NCBI GenBank assembly: GCA_963746185.1
Contig: CAVVAE010000004.1
Coordinates: 682,001-746,000 of the forward strand
Length of the DNA stretch: 64,000 nucleotides
Direction of reading: 5' to 3'
Source of the DNA: CAVVAE01 sp963746185
Lineage (GTDB): Bacteria > Actinomycetota > Actinomycetes > Propionibacteriales > Nocardioidaceae
Every line of letters begins with the position of its first letter. Positions within the stretch are counted from its first letter, which is position 1. Below, one piece after another: positions 26,802 to 35,776 of the stretch. The position numbers and the translations under genes were made by a program. The notes beneath the pieces were generated by a model, which saw only the letters and a program-made list of their open reading frames with translations, did not search any database and was not told the origin of the DNA.

Positions 26802-28484
26802 TTAGCGGGCGCGCTGCACCCGGCCTTCATCCCAGACCGCCTCGTCGGACTCATAGACCGACCCGTCTGCGCCGAACACCATGAACCGGTCGAAGCCTCG
26901 GGCGAACCAGCGGTCGTGTGTCACGGCGATTACGGTGCCCTCGAAGCTCTCCAGCCCTTCCTCGAGCGCTTCAGCTGACTCGACGTCAAGGTTGTCGGTC
27001 GGCTCATCGAGCAGCAAGCAGGTCGCGCCGGAAAGCTCGAGCAGCAAGATCTGCATCCGGGCCTGCTGGCCGCCCGACAGCGACTCGAACTTCTGCTCAG
27101 AGGCATGCGCAAGCTCATAGCGATCGAGCGCACGTGCGGCGGGCTCACGTGGCATGCCGTCTCGATGGTCGTCGCCGCGATGCAAGATCTCCAACAACGT
27201 GCGCCCTTTCAGCTCTGGGTGTTCATGCGTCTGAACGAACCACCCAGGACGCACGCGGGCCCCGAGGCGCGCCCTCCCGTTGTGCAGCACGGGTTTGATC
27301 GGCACCTCGCTCACCGGGCGGTGCTCCACATCGGGGTCGCTTCCGCCCGCAGCGAGCAGCCGCAGGAAGTGCGACTTGCCAGAGCCGTTGGAGCCAAGCA
27401 CGGCCACTCGCTCGCCGTACCAGACCTCGAGGTCGAACGACTTCATCAAGCCGGTGAGCTCGAGCTGTTCGCAGATCACGGCACGCTTGCCAGTGCGGCC
27501 GCCCTTGAGGCGCATCTTCACGTTCTGCTCGCGAGGCTGGTTCTCCGGTGGCCCTGCCTCGACAAACTTGCGTAGCCGAGTTTGAGCGGCCTGATAGCGG
27601 GAGGCCATCCCGTCGTTGTAGGCGGCCTTGATCTTGTACATCTGCACGAGCGCCTTGAGCTTGGCGTGCTCCTCGTCCCAGCGCTTGCGCATCTCCTCCA
27701 GGCGAGCGAAGCGGTTTCGCCGTGCTTCGTGATACGTCGCAAACCCACCGGGATGCACCCAGACGGTGTTGCCTGCGGCGCCAAGCTCCACCGTCACCAC
27801 CCGGGTCGCGGTGTTGTTCATCAGCTCGCGGTCGTGGCTGACGAAAAGGATCGTCTTCGGTGACTCCCGGATCCGTCCTTCCAGCCACAGCTTGCCGGGC
27901 ACATCGAGGAAGTTGTCGGGCTCGTCAAGCAGCAACACCTCATCAGGCCCCCGCAGCAGCGCCTCGAGGACGAGACGCTTCTGCTCACCACCGCTCAGCG
28001 TCTTGAGGTCCCGGTACTTCGCCTTGTCGTAGGTGACACCGAGCGCGGCGATCGTGCAGACGTCCCACAGCACCTCGATGTCATAGCCGCCGGCGTCGGC
28101 CCACTCTGACAACGCTGCGGCATAACGCATCTGGGTCTTCTCGTCGTCGACCTCCATCATGGCCAGCTCAGCCACGTGTACGACGGCTGCGGCAGCCCGG
28201 ACACGCGGCGGCGCTACGGACAGCAGGAGGTCGTGGACGCTCCAACCGTCGTTGCCCTGAGTTACCAACTGGCGCATCACGCCGAGCCCGCCACTGCGCG
28301 TCACGGCACCGCCGTGCGGTGTCAGGTCGCCGGTGACGATGCGCAGCAAGGTCGTCTTGCCCGCACCGTTGGCGCCGACGAGCGCTACCTTGGCGCCTTC
28401 GCCGACGCGGAACGAGACGTCGTCCAGCAGCACCCGCCCGTCAGGCAGCTCGTACTGGACTCCCGCCACATCAACGTGACCCAC
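26802..28484 (-). CDS. ABC-F family ATPase
   Basis: A 560-residue protein with two ABC domains and no membrane segments. The first Walker A is GANGAGKTT with signature LSGGEQKRL; the second is GSNGSGKS with LSGGQQARM. Between them is the long helical linker with charged repeats (RNRFARLEEMRKRWDEEHAK region) typical of ribosome-associated ABC-F factors. The start is GTG 28484 after GGGAGGAG; the open frame upstream is not protein-like. It could be a translation factor or an antibiotic-resistance ABC-F, which sequence alone cannot decide. Confidence 0.9.
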   Translation of the reverse strand: MGHVDVAGVQYELPDGRVLLDDVSFRVGEGAKVALVGANGAGKTTLLRIVTGDLTPHGGAVTRSGGLGVMRQLVTQGNDGWSVHDLLLSVAPPRVRAAAAVVHVAELAMMEVDDEKTQMRYAAALSEWADAGGYDIEVLWDVCTIAALGVTYDKAKYRDLKTLSGGEQKRLVLEALLRGPDEVLLLDEPDNFLDVPGKLWLEGRIRESPKTILFVSHDRELMNNTATRVVTVELGAAGNTVWVHPGGFATYHEARRNRFARLEEMRKRWDEEHAKLKALVQMYKIKAAYNDGMASRYQAAQTRLRKFVEAGPPENQPREQNVKMRLKGGRTGKRAVICEQLELTGLMKSFDLEVWYGERVAVLGSNGSGKSHFLRLLAAGGSDPDVEHRPVSEVPIKPVLHNGRARLGARVRPGWFVQTHEHPELKGRTLLEILHRGDDHRDGMPREPAARALDRYELAHASEQKFESLSGGQQARMQILLLELSGATCLLLDEPTDNLDVESAEALEEGLESFEGTVIAVTHDRWFARGFDRFMVFGADGSVYESDEAVWDEGRVQRAR

Positions 28485-28600
28485 GACCCTGCTCCTCCCA
28501 GATCTCAAGCTCTGATGTTGCTCGACCCTCGGGGGCGCACTCGGCGAGACGTCCGCAACGACCCATGGTCCCCCGGCATCGCATGTCGCCGCACCCTCTT

Positions 28601-29956
28601 TTAGGAGCCGAGGTCCTTGAGCGCTTCCTCGATCGCCCGGTGGAACGTCGGATAGGCGTAGATCATCGACCGGAGTGTCGACGTCGAGACCTTGCCATGC
28701 ACCGCCACTGTCAACGCCGACAAGATCTCTCCGCCATTGGGACCGATGGCCGTGGCACCCACCAGCACGCCTTCGTCGGCGTCCTCGACGACCTTGATGA
28801 GACCATTTCCATTCTTGTGGATCCAACCGCGGGTCGAGCTCGCCAAGTCTGTCGCGCCGACGCGCACGTTCAGTCCTGCGTCGCGCGCTTGCTTCTCCGT
28901 CATCCCCACCGACCCGACCTCGGGGTCGGTGAACGTCACTCGTGGGACGGCGCGGTAGTCAGCACCCGGCCCCTCTTGCTCGAGAATCGCGCGAGTGGCG
29001 ATGGCCGCCTGGTACATCGAGTTGTGGGTGAAGCCGCCCTTGCCGGTGATGTCCCCGATCGCCCACAGACCGTCCTTGACGAGCATCCGCTCGTCGGTGT
29101 CCAATACCCGGGCTTCGGGGTCGAGGTCGACGGTCTCGAGGCCGATGTCTCCGAGGTTGGGGCGCCTGCCGGCAGCCACGAGCAGCTTGTCGGCAGTCAG
29201 AGTCTGTTCGTCGAGGGTCACCGTGAAGTGCCCGTCCTCATACGCCACCGACGCGATCGTCACATCAGCAAGCACCTGGATGCCGTCACTGCCGAATACC
29301 TCGCCGATCAGCTTGCTGGCCTCGGGCTCCTCGGGCCCCAAGATGCGCGGGCCAACCTCGATCACCGTCACGTCCACACCGAAGCGAGAGAACACCTGCG
29401 ACATCTCGGCGCCGATGGCGCCACCGCCGATGACGATAAGCGAACCGGGCAGCTCTTTGAGCTGCACCGCGTCGCGGTTGGTCCAGTACGGCGTGTCGGC
29501 CAACCCGTCGATCGGAGGCACCGCGGGCTCGGTGCCGGTGTTCAGGACGACGCCGCGACGGGCCACGAACGTCTGATCGCCAACCTCCACGGTGCGATCG
29601 CCAGCCAGCCGCGCAGCGCCTCGCACGAACGTGACGCCGGCGTCCTTGAGCCGGTCGACAGCTACCTGGTCGTTCCAGTCGTCCGTCGCCTCGTTGGCGA
29701 TCCGCGCGGCCACCGGCGTCCAGTCGGCGGTCACGCTGCTCTCACCGGCCAGGCCGGGAATCCTCCGACCTTCAGCGAGGAGGTCGGACGCTCTCACCAT
29801 CATCTTGCTCGGAATGCACCCGTAGTAAGGGCATTCGCCGCCGACCAGATGTTTGTCGACGCCGATGACCTCGAGACCCGCCCCGGCCAGCTGACTTGCC
29901 AGCGACTCCCCTCCCGGTCCGAGTCCCACAACGATCACATCGACCTCAGTGCTCAT
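28601..29956 (-). CDS. Pyridine nucleotide-disulfide oxidoreductase
   Basis: A 451-residue FAD enzyme of the dihydrolipoamide dehydrogenase/mercuric reductase group. FAD motif VVGLGPGG is at 9-16, with redox-active Cys42 and Cys47 in GGECPYYGCIPSK, NAD motif VIGGGAIGAEM and second FAD motif WAIGDITGKGG. The C-terminal dimer segment has AYPTFHRAIEEA where LPD has HPT, so the usual catalytic His is replaced. A quinone, disulfide or mercuric reductase-like substrate is likelier than lipoamide. GGGAAGG precedes the ATG. Confidence 0.88.
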   Translation of the reverse strand: MSTEVDVIVVGLGPGGESLASQLAGAGLEVIGVDKHLVGGECPYYGCIPSKMMVRASDLLAEGRRIPGLAGESSVTADWTPVAARIANEATDDWNDQVAVDRLKDAGVTFVRGAARLAGDRTVEVGDQTFVARRGVVLNTGTEPAVPPIDGLADTPYWTNRDAVQLKELPGSLIVIGGGAIGAEMSQVFSRFGVDVTVIEVGPRILGPEEPEASKLIGEVFGSDGIQVLADVTIASVAYEDGHFTVTLDEQTLTADKLLVAAGRRPNLGDIGLETVDLDPEARVLDTDERMLVKDGLWAIGDITGKGGFTHNSMYQAAIATRAILEQEGPGADYRAVPRVTFTDPEVGSVGMTEKQARDAGLNVRVGATDLASSTRGWIHKNGNGLIKVVEDADEGVLVGATAIGPNGGEILSALTVAVHGKVSTSTLRSMIYAYPTFHRAIEEALKDLGS

Positions 29957-30033
29957 GACACGCCTTCCCGGTGGACAACAGACATCTACAGTCTTACCCG
30001 CGCCGGGCAAACCCGATCACCGCTGCTGCGATC

Positions 30034-30885
30034 ATGACCGTCGTGACCAAACGTCGGGCGTTGACCTGGCTGCTGCCGTTGGTGCAGGCCAGCCATCCGC
30101 TGCCTACGCTCGCCGTGACCACGATGACGACGGTGCTCATCGCTGGCGCCGGCAACTCAGCCCGCACCTGTGTCGTCGGCGCTGTGGCTGTGCTGGCGGG
30201 ACAGCTCTCCATCGGCTGGTCGAACGATGCCATCGACTCGCGTCGCGACCTGGCCACGGGACGCTCCGACAAGCCGGTGGCTCTCGGCACCCTCTCGCCG
30301 CACGTCGTGGCCATGGCCGCGGTGGTCGCCGCGGTCGTGACAGTCCCAGCCTCGCTTGCGCTGGGGTGGCGGTCCGGCGTCGTACATCTCGTTGGGGTGT
30401 CCTGCGGGTGGCTCTACAACGTGGCGCTGAAGTCCACGTGGCTGTCGGCCGTGCCGTTCGCGATCGCGTTCGGTGGGCTGCCGGCGGTCGCCACCCTCGC
30501 GTTGCCGAGCCATCCCTGGCCGCCCTGGTGGGCGCTGGTCGCGGGCGCCTTGATCGGGGTTTCTGCCCACCTCGGCAATGTGCTGCCGGATATCGCTGAC
30601 GACGCCGCGACCGGGGTTCGAGGACTTCCGCACAGGATCGGCCCGTGGGCGACCGCTGTCTGCGGAATCAGCGCAGCCGTGCTCGCGTGCTTGCTGGCCG
30701 CGCTGGCACCCGCCGGGTCACCGTCACGATGGGCGCTGGCTGGGTTGGCGCTCGCCTTCGTGACCGCGGTGGCGGGCTTGATCCGGGTACGACGCCAGGC
30801 CACCTCCGAAGCTGCGTTCCACGTGACGATGGCGGTCGCCGCGATCGGGGTCACCCTGCTGGCCGCCTCTCCCGCCTTCCCCTAG
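30034..30885 (+). CDS. UbiA-family prenyltransferase, membrane
   Basis: About 283 residues with 7-9 predicted transmembrane helices. The first Asp-rich motif is NDAIDSRRD and the second DIADDAATGVRGLPHRIG, both characteristic of UbiA enzymes that join an isoprenyl chain to an acceptor. The acceptor (quinone precursor, lipid or sugar) is not evident. The start is uncertain; ATG 30034 is chosen over an upstream in-frame codon at 29971. It converges with the next gene, overlapping by 4 bases. Confidence 0.85.
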   Translation: MTVVTKRRALTWLLPLVQASHPLPTLAVTTMTTVLIAGAGNSARTCVVGAVAVLAGQLSIGWSNDAIDSRRDLATGRSDKPVALGTLSPHVVAMAAVVAAVVTVPASLALGWRSGVVHLVGVSCGWLYNVALKSTWLSAVPFAIAFGGLPAVATLALPSHPWPPWWALVAGALIGVSAHLGNVLPDIADDAATGVRGLPHRIGPWATAVCGISAAVLACLLAALAPAGSPSRWALAGLALAFVTAVAGLIRVRRQATSEAAFHVTMAVAAIGVTLLAASPAFP

Positions 30886-32030
30886 CCCTGAGGCTGCGCG
30901 AACAGGTCAGTAAACCGGCCCCCGGGGTAGTAGACGTAGATCCGGACGGCGTTGACGGCCCACTGCTCGACATCGGTTCGGCTGAACTCACGCACAGACC
31001 CATCAACGACATAGCCGGCCTCGCAGCCGCCGAGGTGTGCGGGAATGATGGAGCGGCCCGCTGTCCCTGTCACCTGCAACAACACGGTGTAGAGCTCGCC
31101 CGTCTTGTTGCAACTGGCGTCCGCCTCGTCGGGCGGTTTCGCTGCCACGATCGAGTCGAAGACAGCCTGGGCGGCGCGGCCGTCGAGGGCCGTGGAGTAG
31201 ACGAACTCCGTCTCGTCCTCGTTCGCATACGCACAGATCGCCATCCGCTTGACATCGCCGATGTCCCCGGTCGGGTCCGAGCCTTCGATCGGGCCTTGGG
31301 CGTCGTACTCGGGGTAGATGTTGGCGACGTGCTGAAGGTCGGTGCGGCAACCGTTGTCATCGACGTCAACCGGTTCGACGGCTGCGATGATGGCGTCTCG
31401 CTCGGTGGCGTTGTCGCTGGCCACGCTCACCCGTTGGTCGCCCACGTCGACGGTCACCCGGGTGAACCCGCCAGGCAGATCCTCCGTGCCGGGCTCAACG
31501 AGGGAGTCAAACCACACATACGGCTGGGTTGTCGCCGGAATCCCGACCGTGCACATGTCACTTCCATGGGTGGGATGTCCGACGTAAGGGCTCTGCTGCG
31601 CTTCGACCTCAGTGGGGCGCGACCCCCCTGCCATCAGCCCTACGCCCGTACCGCAGGCCAAAACTGTGTCGTCATCAATGCTGTCGCGAAGCGGTGAGTA
31701 CCCCCAGCCCCAGTCGGAAGGTACATACAGCTGCACGCCCCCGTAGGACTCGGCGCGCCAGTCGGCGGGCACGGTCCCCGTCGCTGGCCCCGAGATCATC
31801 GGCTGGGTCACGGCGTCAGTAGGAGACCCGCCGTCCTCCTCATTGCTGGCGATCACGACCACGGGCACGATCACGACTGCGGCCGCGACTCCGGCCGCCG
31901 CCACACGCATCCGTCGTCGACCGCGAGCCCGCTCACGTGCCGCACCCGCGAACTCGCGCTGCTGTTCGACCTCGTCCGCCCGGGCTTGCAGCCCGCGCCT
32001 CATCGCGTCTTCGAGCCGGTCGTCATCCAT
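30882..32030 (-). CDS. Membrane-anchored partner of sigma factor (second module)
   Basis: A 382-residue protein with a short cytoplasmic N-terminus (DAMRRGLQARADEVEQQREF, then basic RGRRRMR), one transmembrane helix at about 39-60 and a large extracytoplasmic region with several Cys (CGTGVGL, DMCTVGI, NGCRTD, CAYAN, SCNKTG, GGCEAG). Its start overlaps the sigma stop by 8 bases. By topology and coupling it is a likely anti-sigma or signal-sensing partner. It parallels 854-2101 but shows no obvious sequence identity. Confidence 0.72.
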   Translation of the reverse strand: MDDDRLEDAMRRGLQARADEVEQQREFAGAARERARGRRRMRVAAAGVAAAVVIVPVVVIASNEEDGGSPTDAVTQPMISGPATGTVPADWRAESYGGVQLYVPSDWGWGYSPLRDSIDDDTVLACGTGVGLMAGGSRPTEVEAQQSPYVGHPTHGSDMCTVGIPATTQPYVWFDSLVEPGTEDLPGGFTRVTVDVGDQRVSVASDNATERDAIIAAVEPVDVDDNGCRTDLQHVANIYPEYDAQGPIEGSDPTGDIGDVKRMAICAYANEDETEFVYSTALDGRAAQAVFDSIVAAKPPDEADASCNKTGELYTVLLQVTGTAGRSIIPAHLGGCEAGYVVDGSVREFSRTDVEQWAVNAVRIYVYYPGGRFTDLFAQPQG

Positions 32031-32565
32031 CGTGGTTCTCCTGGTCCTCGATCATGGTCCGCAGGGTGGCGAGTGCTCGATGGATGTAGGAGCGAACGGT
32101 CGCCTCCGGGCACTCCAGCATCGCCGCGATCTCGGCGTAGCCCAGGTCCTCGTAGAAACGGAGTACGACGCTGGCCCGTTGCCGAGGTGGAAGCTCGGTG
32201 CAGAGTCGCCAGACCGCATCCGCCTCGGAGATGGCTATCGCGTGGTCAACGCCGGTGCGGCCGGCTCCCCGGATCTCAGCGACCGGAGACTCGCGCCGAC
32301 CAAACCGTCGCCACCACGAGATGTGGGAGTTGACGATCATCCGGCGCACGTACGCGTCCTGATCGGCCATCCGTCGTACGCGCGACCACTTTTCAAAGGT
32401 CTTAGCCAGGGCCGTGGCCAGCGCCTCCTCGGCCGCCTGCTGGCTGCCCGTCATCAGATAGGCGAAGCGCAGCAAGGACCCTGAACGGGCGGCGACCCAG
32501 GCATCGAAGTCCTCGGCTGCGGGCGCAGAGAGGTCAGATTCGTCGGCTGCCACGCCTACATCCAT
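32023..32565 (-). CDS. SigE-family (ECF-like) sigma factor (second copy)
   Basis: A sigma factor of about 180 residues. Region 2 is LLRFAYLMTGSQQAAEE and DAYVRRMIVNSHISWWRR; region 4 is LPPRQRASVVLRFYEDLGY and the HTH AAMLECPEATVRSY. It is the same subfamily as 285-857. I chose ATG 32565; an upstream TTG or the in-frame GTG at 32553 is possible, since no good Shine-Dalgarno is seen. It is coupled to the membrane partner gene. Confidence 0.9.
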   Translation of the reverse strand: MDVGVAADESDLSAPAAEDFDAWVAARSGSLLRFAYLMTGSQQAAEEALATALAKTFEKWSRVRRMADQDAYVRRMIVNSHISWWRRFGRRESPVAEIRGAGRTGVDHAIAISEADAVWRLCTELPPRQRASVVLRFYEDLGYAEIAAMLECPEATVRSYIHRALATLRTMIEDQENHDG

Positions 32566-32633
32566 GCACAACTAACGCCGCAAAGGCGACGTTTGTTGCG
32601 CTGGCACCAAGAATCTCTGGTCGTCGGACAGGA

Positions 32634-33230
32634 CTACCGGCGGACCTCGAGGACGCGGAAGCCCTTCGCAGACGCGAGCCGCTGACAGCTGTAACCCTCC
32701 CCGACGAGCCAGCGCTGCAACGAGTCAGCGCCCAGGTTCCTGCCGACCACAAGCACCGCCCGCCCCGCTGGCGCCAGCCGAGGCAGCCACATCATCAGCA
32801 GTTCGTGCAGGGCGGCCTTGCCGATGCGGATCGGTGGGTTCGACCAGATCTCGTCAAACTCGATCTCGGGGGGTACGTCGTCTGGGCGCACCGGCCGCAC
32901 CCGGCCCTCGAGCCCCAGCGATCCCGCGTTCTCGCCACACAGCCGTAGCGCGCGCTCGTTGACGTCAACGGCCCACACCGTCGACTCGGGCTGGGCGACG
33001 GCCAAGGCGCAGCCGATCAAGCCATAGCCGCAGCCCAGGTCGAGATAGGTGCCAGGTGACACGGGCGGTGAGGTCTCGCGGAACAGCACGGCGGTTCCGA
33101 TGTCGACGCGTCCCTGGGCAAACACTCCGGAGGCCGACGAGAGTGTCAGCTCATGGCCCCAGACGGTCGCCTGGACCGGCTGTCGCTTCTCGATCGAGTC
33201 CGGATCGGCCGAGAAGTAGTGCTCACCCAC
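32634..33230 (-). CDS. Class I SAM methyltransferase, RsmC-like
   Basis: A protein of about 198 residues starting GEHYFSADPDS after GTG 33230, as in RsmC-like actinobacterial homologues. SAM motif I is YLDLGCGYGLIGCA, and the catalytic NPPI (WSNPPIRIGKAA) corresponds to the NPPF/Y motif of N2-guanine methyltransferases. The likely substrate is rRNA G, though only the C-terminal half of classical RsmC is present. The start overlaps the truA stop; GTG 33266 is an alternative. Confidence 0.82.
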   Translation of the reverse strand: MGEHYFSADPDSIEKRQPVQATVWGHELTLSSASGVFAQGRVDIGTAVLFRETSPPVSPGTYLDLGCGYGLIGCALAVAQPESTVWAVDVNERALRLCGENAGSLGLEGRVRPVRPDDVPPEIEFDEIWSNPPIRIGKAALHELLMMWLPRLAPAGRAVLVVGRNLGADSLQRWLVGEGYSCQRLASAKGFRVLEVRR

Positions 33231-34161
33231 GAGGTGCCCCGGTGGCCAGCGTGTCCGGATGCTCACGAGATTCCGGCGAGCCGTCAGCCGTTGAGAGCGA
33301 CCGCTTCGCCCGCGCCCGCTCCGCTCGTGCCGCCAGCTCGGCGTGATCGGGATAGCCGACCTCTTCCAAGGTGAGGCCACCCGGACCGATCACTTTCGCC
33401 CGCGGATCGCGGATCATGCCCGCGAGCACCTGGCCGGGCCACTCGATCGGCTGCCGCCTCTCTCCCACGGCGACGAGACAACCCACCAGAGACCGAACCA
33501 TGTTGTGGCAGAACGCGCTCGCGACAACTCTCGCGGTGACCAGGTCCCCTTCGCGGGTCCATGACAGCTCGTCCAATGACCGGATCGTGGCCGCCCCTTC
33601 GCGTTTCTTGCAGAAGGCCGCGAAGTCGTGCTCGCCGAGAAGCACCTCGGCGGCAGCATTCATGGCTGACTCGTCGAGGCGTCGAGGCCACACGAGCACG
33701 TGCCGGCGCATCAGTGGGTCGGCGTGCGACCCGTAGTCACAGACGCGATACGCGTATCGCCGCCAGATCGCCGAAAACCTGGCGTCGAAGCCTGCCGGCG
33801 CTCGCGTCACCCGTCGTACGCGCACATCGTCGGGCAACAGCCGTGCAAGGCGATCACCTAGCCGCGCTGGGTCAAGCTCGGGGATCGCCGAGGCCGGCAG
33901 GTCGACGTGGGCGACCTGACCTCGTGCGTGCACGCCGGCGTCGGTGCGTCCCGCGACCGTCAGTCGGGCTTCTGGCAGCCGGCAGACCGTGGTGAGGGCG
34001 GCCTCGAGGGTTCCTTGCACCGTACGAAGGTGGGGCTGCACAGCCCAGCCCGAGAAGTCCGTCCCGTCGTAGGCAATGTCGAGTCGCAGCCGCACCAGCT
34101 GATTCGCCTGGTCAGCATCCCGCTCCTGCTGCTGCGTCGCCTCGACGCCTGACACCGACAT
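33223..34161 (-). CDS. truA: tRNA pseudouridine(38-40) synthase
   Basis: A TruA of about 312 residues that modifies tRNA anticodon stems. The conserved core begins RLRLDIAYDGTDFSGWA, with catalytic Asp in GRTDAGVHARGQ and the late block AFCHNMVRSLVG. The start is uncertain: ATG 34161, ATG 34170 and an ATG at 34191 are all in frame, and the core starts only at about residue 24 from 34161. truA downstream of rplQ is standard, here separated by three inserted genes. Confidence 0.93.
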   Translation of the reverse strand: MSVSGVEATQQQERDADQANQLVRLRLDIAYDGTDFSGWAVQPHLRTVQGTLEAALTTVCRLPEARLTVAGRTDAGVHARGQVAHVDLPASAIPELDPARLGDRLARLLPDDVRVRRVTRAPAGFDARFSAIWRRYAYRVCDYGSHADPLMRRHVLVWPRRLDESAMNAAAEVLLGEHDFAAFCKKREGAATIRSLDELSWTREGDLVTARVVASAFCHNMVRSLVGCLVAVGERRQPIEWPGQVLAGMIRDPRAKVIGPGGLTLEEVGYPDHAELAARAERARAKRSLSTADGSPESREHPDTLATGAPRG

Positions 34162-34239
34162 GCCCGCCATTGTGACGAGCCGTGCTGTCATACGCCAATC
34201 GCCCCCAGCGCTGGGCGCTTGCCGGTTGTCACCACGACG

Positions 34240-34947
34240 TCAGGAGTGTTGCGCAACCTCGACGCAGCACTCGCCGGGTCGTGGTGCCAACGCTGCGGTC
34301 AGGTCATCGGCTCCGAGTCCTTCGAGCAGTCCGGACAGGTAGCTGGCATTGATGCCACAGACCAGTTCGGGCGCGCGCTCTGCGAGCGGGTGGAAGGGAC
34401 AGTTGTGGAGCCGGATCGTGTCAGGCTCGCTGCGGTAGGGCTCGTAGCCATGCTCATCCAGCCACCCCTCAACCTGTTCGAGCGAAGCCGCGCTGGCTGA
34501 TCCGGCGGCCTGCCGACCAGCGCGCGAAGAGTCACCTATCGCGCGGCCTCGGCTGCTGGCGCAACGAAGGCATGCTTCGTCGGGCGTCTCGTCGTCGCGG
34601 GCGCTGACCACCGCATCGACCAGGATCGAGGCGAGCGAGTGGTGAGACCGCGGCGGGATGCTGACCTGCAGTGCATCATCGACGGGTTCATACACCTTCG
34701 GAGCCCGCCCGACACGGCGTGGGACGTCGACCTGCGTACCCGCTCGAAGCAGCCCGACAGCAACCAGCTTGTCGAGGTGAAAGGCAGCCAGCTTGCGCGA
34801 GATCCCGACAGCATCTGCGGCGCTCTCACGCGTCACGGGACTCTGGGCGCTGCGCACGTGGTCATAGAGCCGACCCCGTACGGCATCCTCGAGCGCCGCG
34901 ACGGCCGTGATTAATGTCTTCTTGGTGCGTTGACCTGCTGCGTTCAC
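34240..34947 (-). CDS. SufR-like HTH regulator with C-terminal Cys cluster
   Basis: About 235 residues from GTG 34947, preceded by GAAGGGGG. The N-terminal winged HTH (about 15-90: RGRLYDHVRSAQSPVTRESA and KLAAFHLDKLVAVGLL) is ArsR/DeoR-like. The C-terminal domain has ACLRC, NCPFHPLAERAPELVCG and GECC, a layout like SufR-type regulators that ligate an Fe-S cluster or metal. It is divergent from folE, with a near-perfect palindrome over the folE promoter. It probably controls folE and/or itself in response to iron, redox or metal. Confidence 0.8.
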   Translation of the reverse strand: MNAAGQRTKKTLITAVAALEDAVRGRLYDHVRSAQSPVTRESAADAVGISRKLAAFHLDKLVAVGLLRAGTQVDVPRRVGRAPKVYEPVDDALQVSIPPRSHHSLASILVDAVVSARDDETPDEACLRCASSRGRAIGDSSRAGRQAAGSASAASLEQVEGWLDEHGYEPYRSEPDTIRLHNCPFHPLAERAPELVCGINASYLSGLLEGLGADDLTAALAPRPGECCVEVAQHS

Positions 34948-34988
34948 CTGGCCCCCTTCGAACTTCCGCGCGGTTCCGTTGCCCGGCA

Positions 34989-35018
34989 TTGACGTGGTAT
35001 CACTAATAAGACTAGTCT
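34989..35018 (+). promoter_or_regulatory. Candidate folE promoter
   Basis: TTGACG (34989-34994), an 18-base spacer and TAGTCT (35013-35018) give a sigma-70-like promoter overlapped by the palindrome at 35002-35026, as expected for repression. Confidence 0.45.
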
Positions 35019-35026
35019 TTATTAGT
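35002..35026. promoter_or_regulatory. Palindromic operator candidate between regulator and folE
   Basis: ACTAATAAGA-CTAG-TCTTTATTAGT is an inverted repeat, perfect except for one extra A/T in the right arm. It is AT-rich in a GC-rich genome and sits between a divergent HTH regulator and folE. It covers the -10 region of the folE promoter. Confidence 0.65.
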
Positions 35027-35080
35027 CAAACCTTCCAGTACCCAGTCTCTGGCACGCGAAGAACCCTAGTCAGGAGCAGC

Positions 35081-35701
35081 ATGACAGCCGAGCTCGTCCG
35101 CGACCTGCCGAACCTCGAGCGCCCCGACCTCGAGCCCGACCTCGGACGCCCTGACCTCGACGCGGCGACCGAGGCCGCCCGAGCCTTCCTCACGGCACTC
35201 GGCGTCCGGACCGACACGGACTCACTGCGTGAGACCCCCCGACGGATGGCCAAGGCGTACGCCGAGCTCTTCGAGCCCCGCGCGTTCAGCCTGACCACGT
35301 TCCCGAACGACGAGGGGTACGACGAACTCGTCCTCGCCAGGTCGATCCCGCTTCGGTCGGTGTGTGAGCACCACCTGCTTCCGTTCGTCGGTGTCGCGCA
35401 TGTCGGCTACCTGCCGGGTGACCGGATTCTCGGACTCAGCAAGCTGGCCCGTGTCGTCGAGCACTTCGCGTCGCGCCCGCAGGTCCAGGAGCGGCTCACC
35501 ACGCAGGTCGCCGGCTGGCTACAAGACCAGCTCAACCCGCAGGGTGTTGGCGTCGTCATCGAGGCGGAGCACACCTGCATGTCGTTGCGCGGAGTCCGAG
35601 CAGTCGGATCGAGCACCGTGACGTCTGCCATGCAAGGCTTGATGCGCACAGACCCGCGCTGTCGTCAGGAGTTCCTGGCGCTCACCCGGATCATGGGCTG
35701 A
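35081..35701 (+). CDS. folE: GTP cyclohydrolase I
   Basis: A 206-residue FolE that makes dihydroneopterin triphosphate for folate. Zn-binding Cys and His lie in SVCEHHLLPF, and Cys in HTCMSLRG completes the site. HLLPFVGVAHVGYLPG and the C-terminal block are intact. The ATG follows CAGGAGCAGC. In most actinobacteria folE sits in a folate cluster with ftsH; here it stands alone beside a regulator. Confidence 0.95.
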   Translation: MTAELVRDLPNLERPDLEPDLGRPDLDAATEAARAFLTALGVRTDTDSLRETPRRMAKAYAELFEPRAFSLTTFPNDEGYDELVLARSIPLRSVCEHHLLPFVGVAHVGYLPGDRILGLSKLARVVEHFASRPQVQERLTTQVAGWLQDQLNPQGVGVVIEAEHTCMSLRGVRAVGSSTVTSAMQGLMRTDPRCRQEFLALTRIMG

Positions 35702-35776
35702 GGGGTTAGCAGACCTCCGGATACCACAACCCAGCTCTAACGCAACGCACGACCAGGCACGAACCGAGGAGACACC

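Noticed and set aside
28565..30037. 490-codon plus-strand open frame
   Set aside because: Mirror of the disulfide reductase gene, His/Arg-rich and without motifs.
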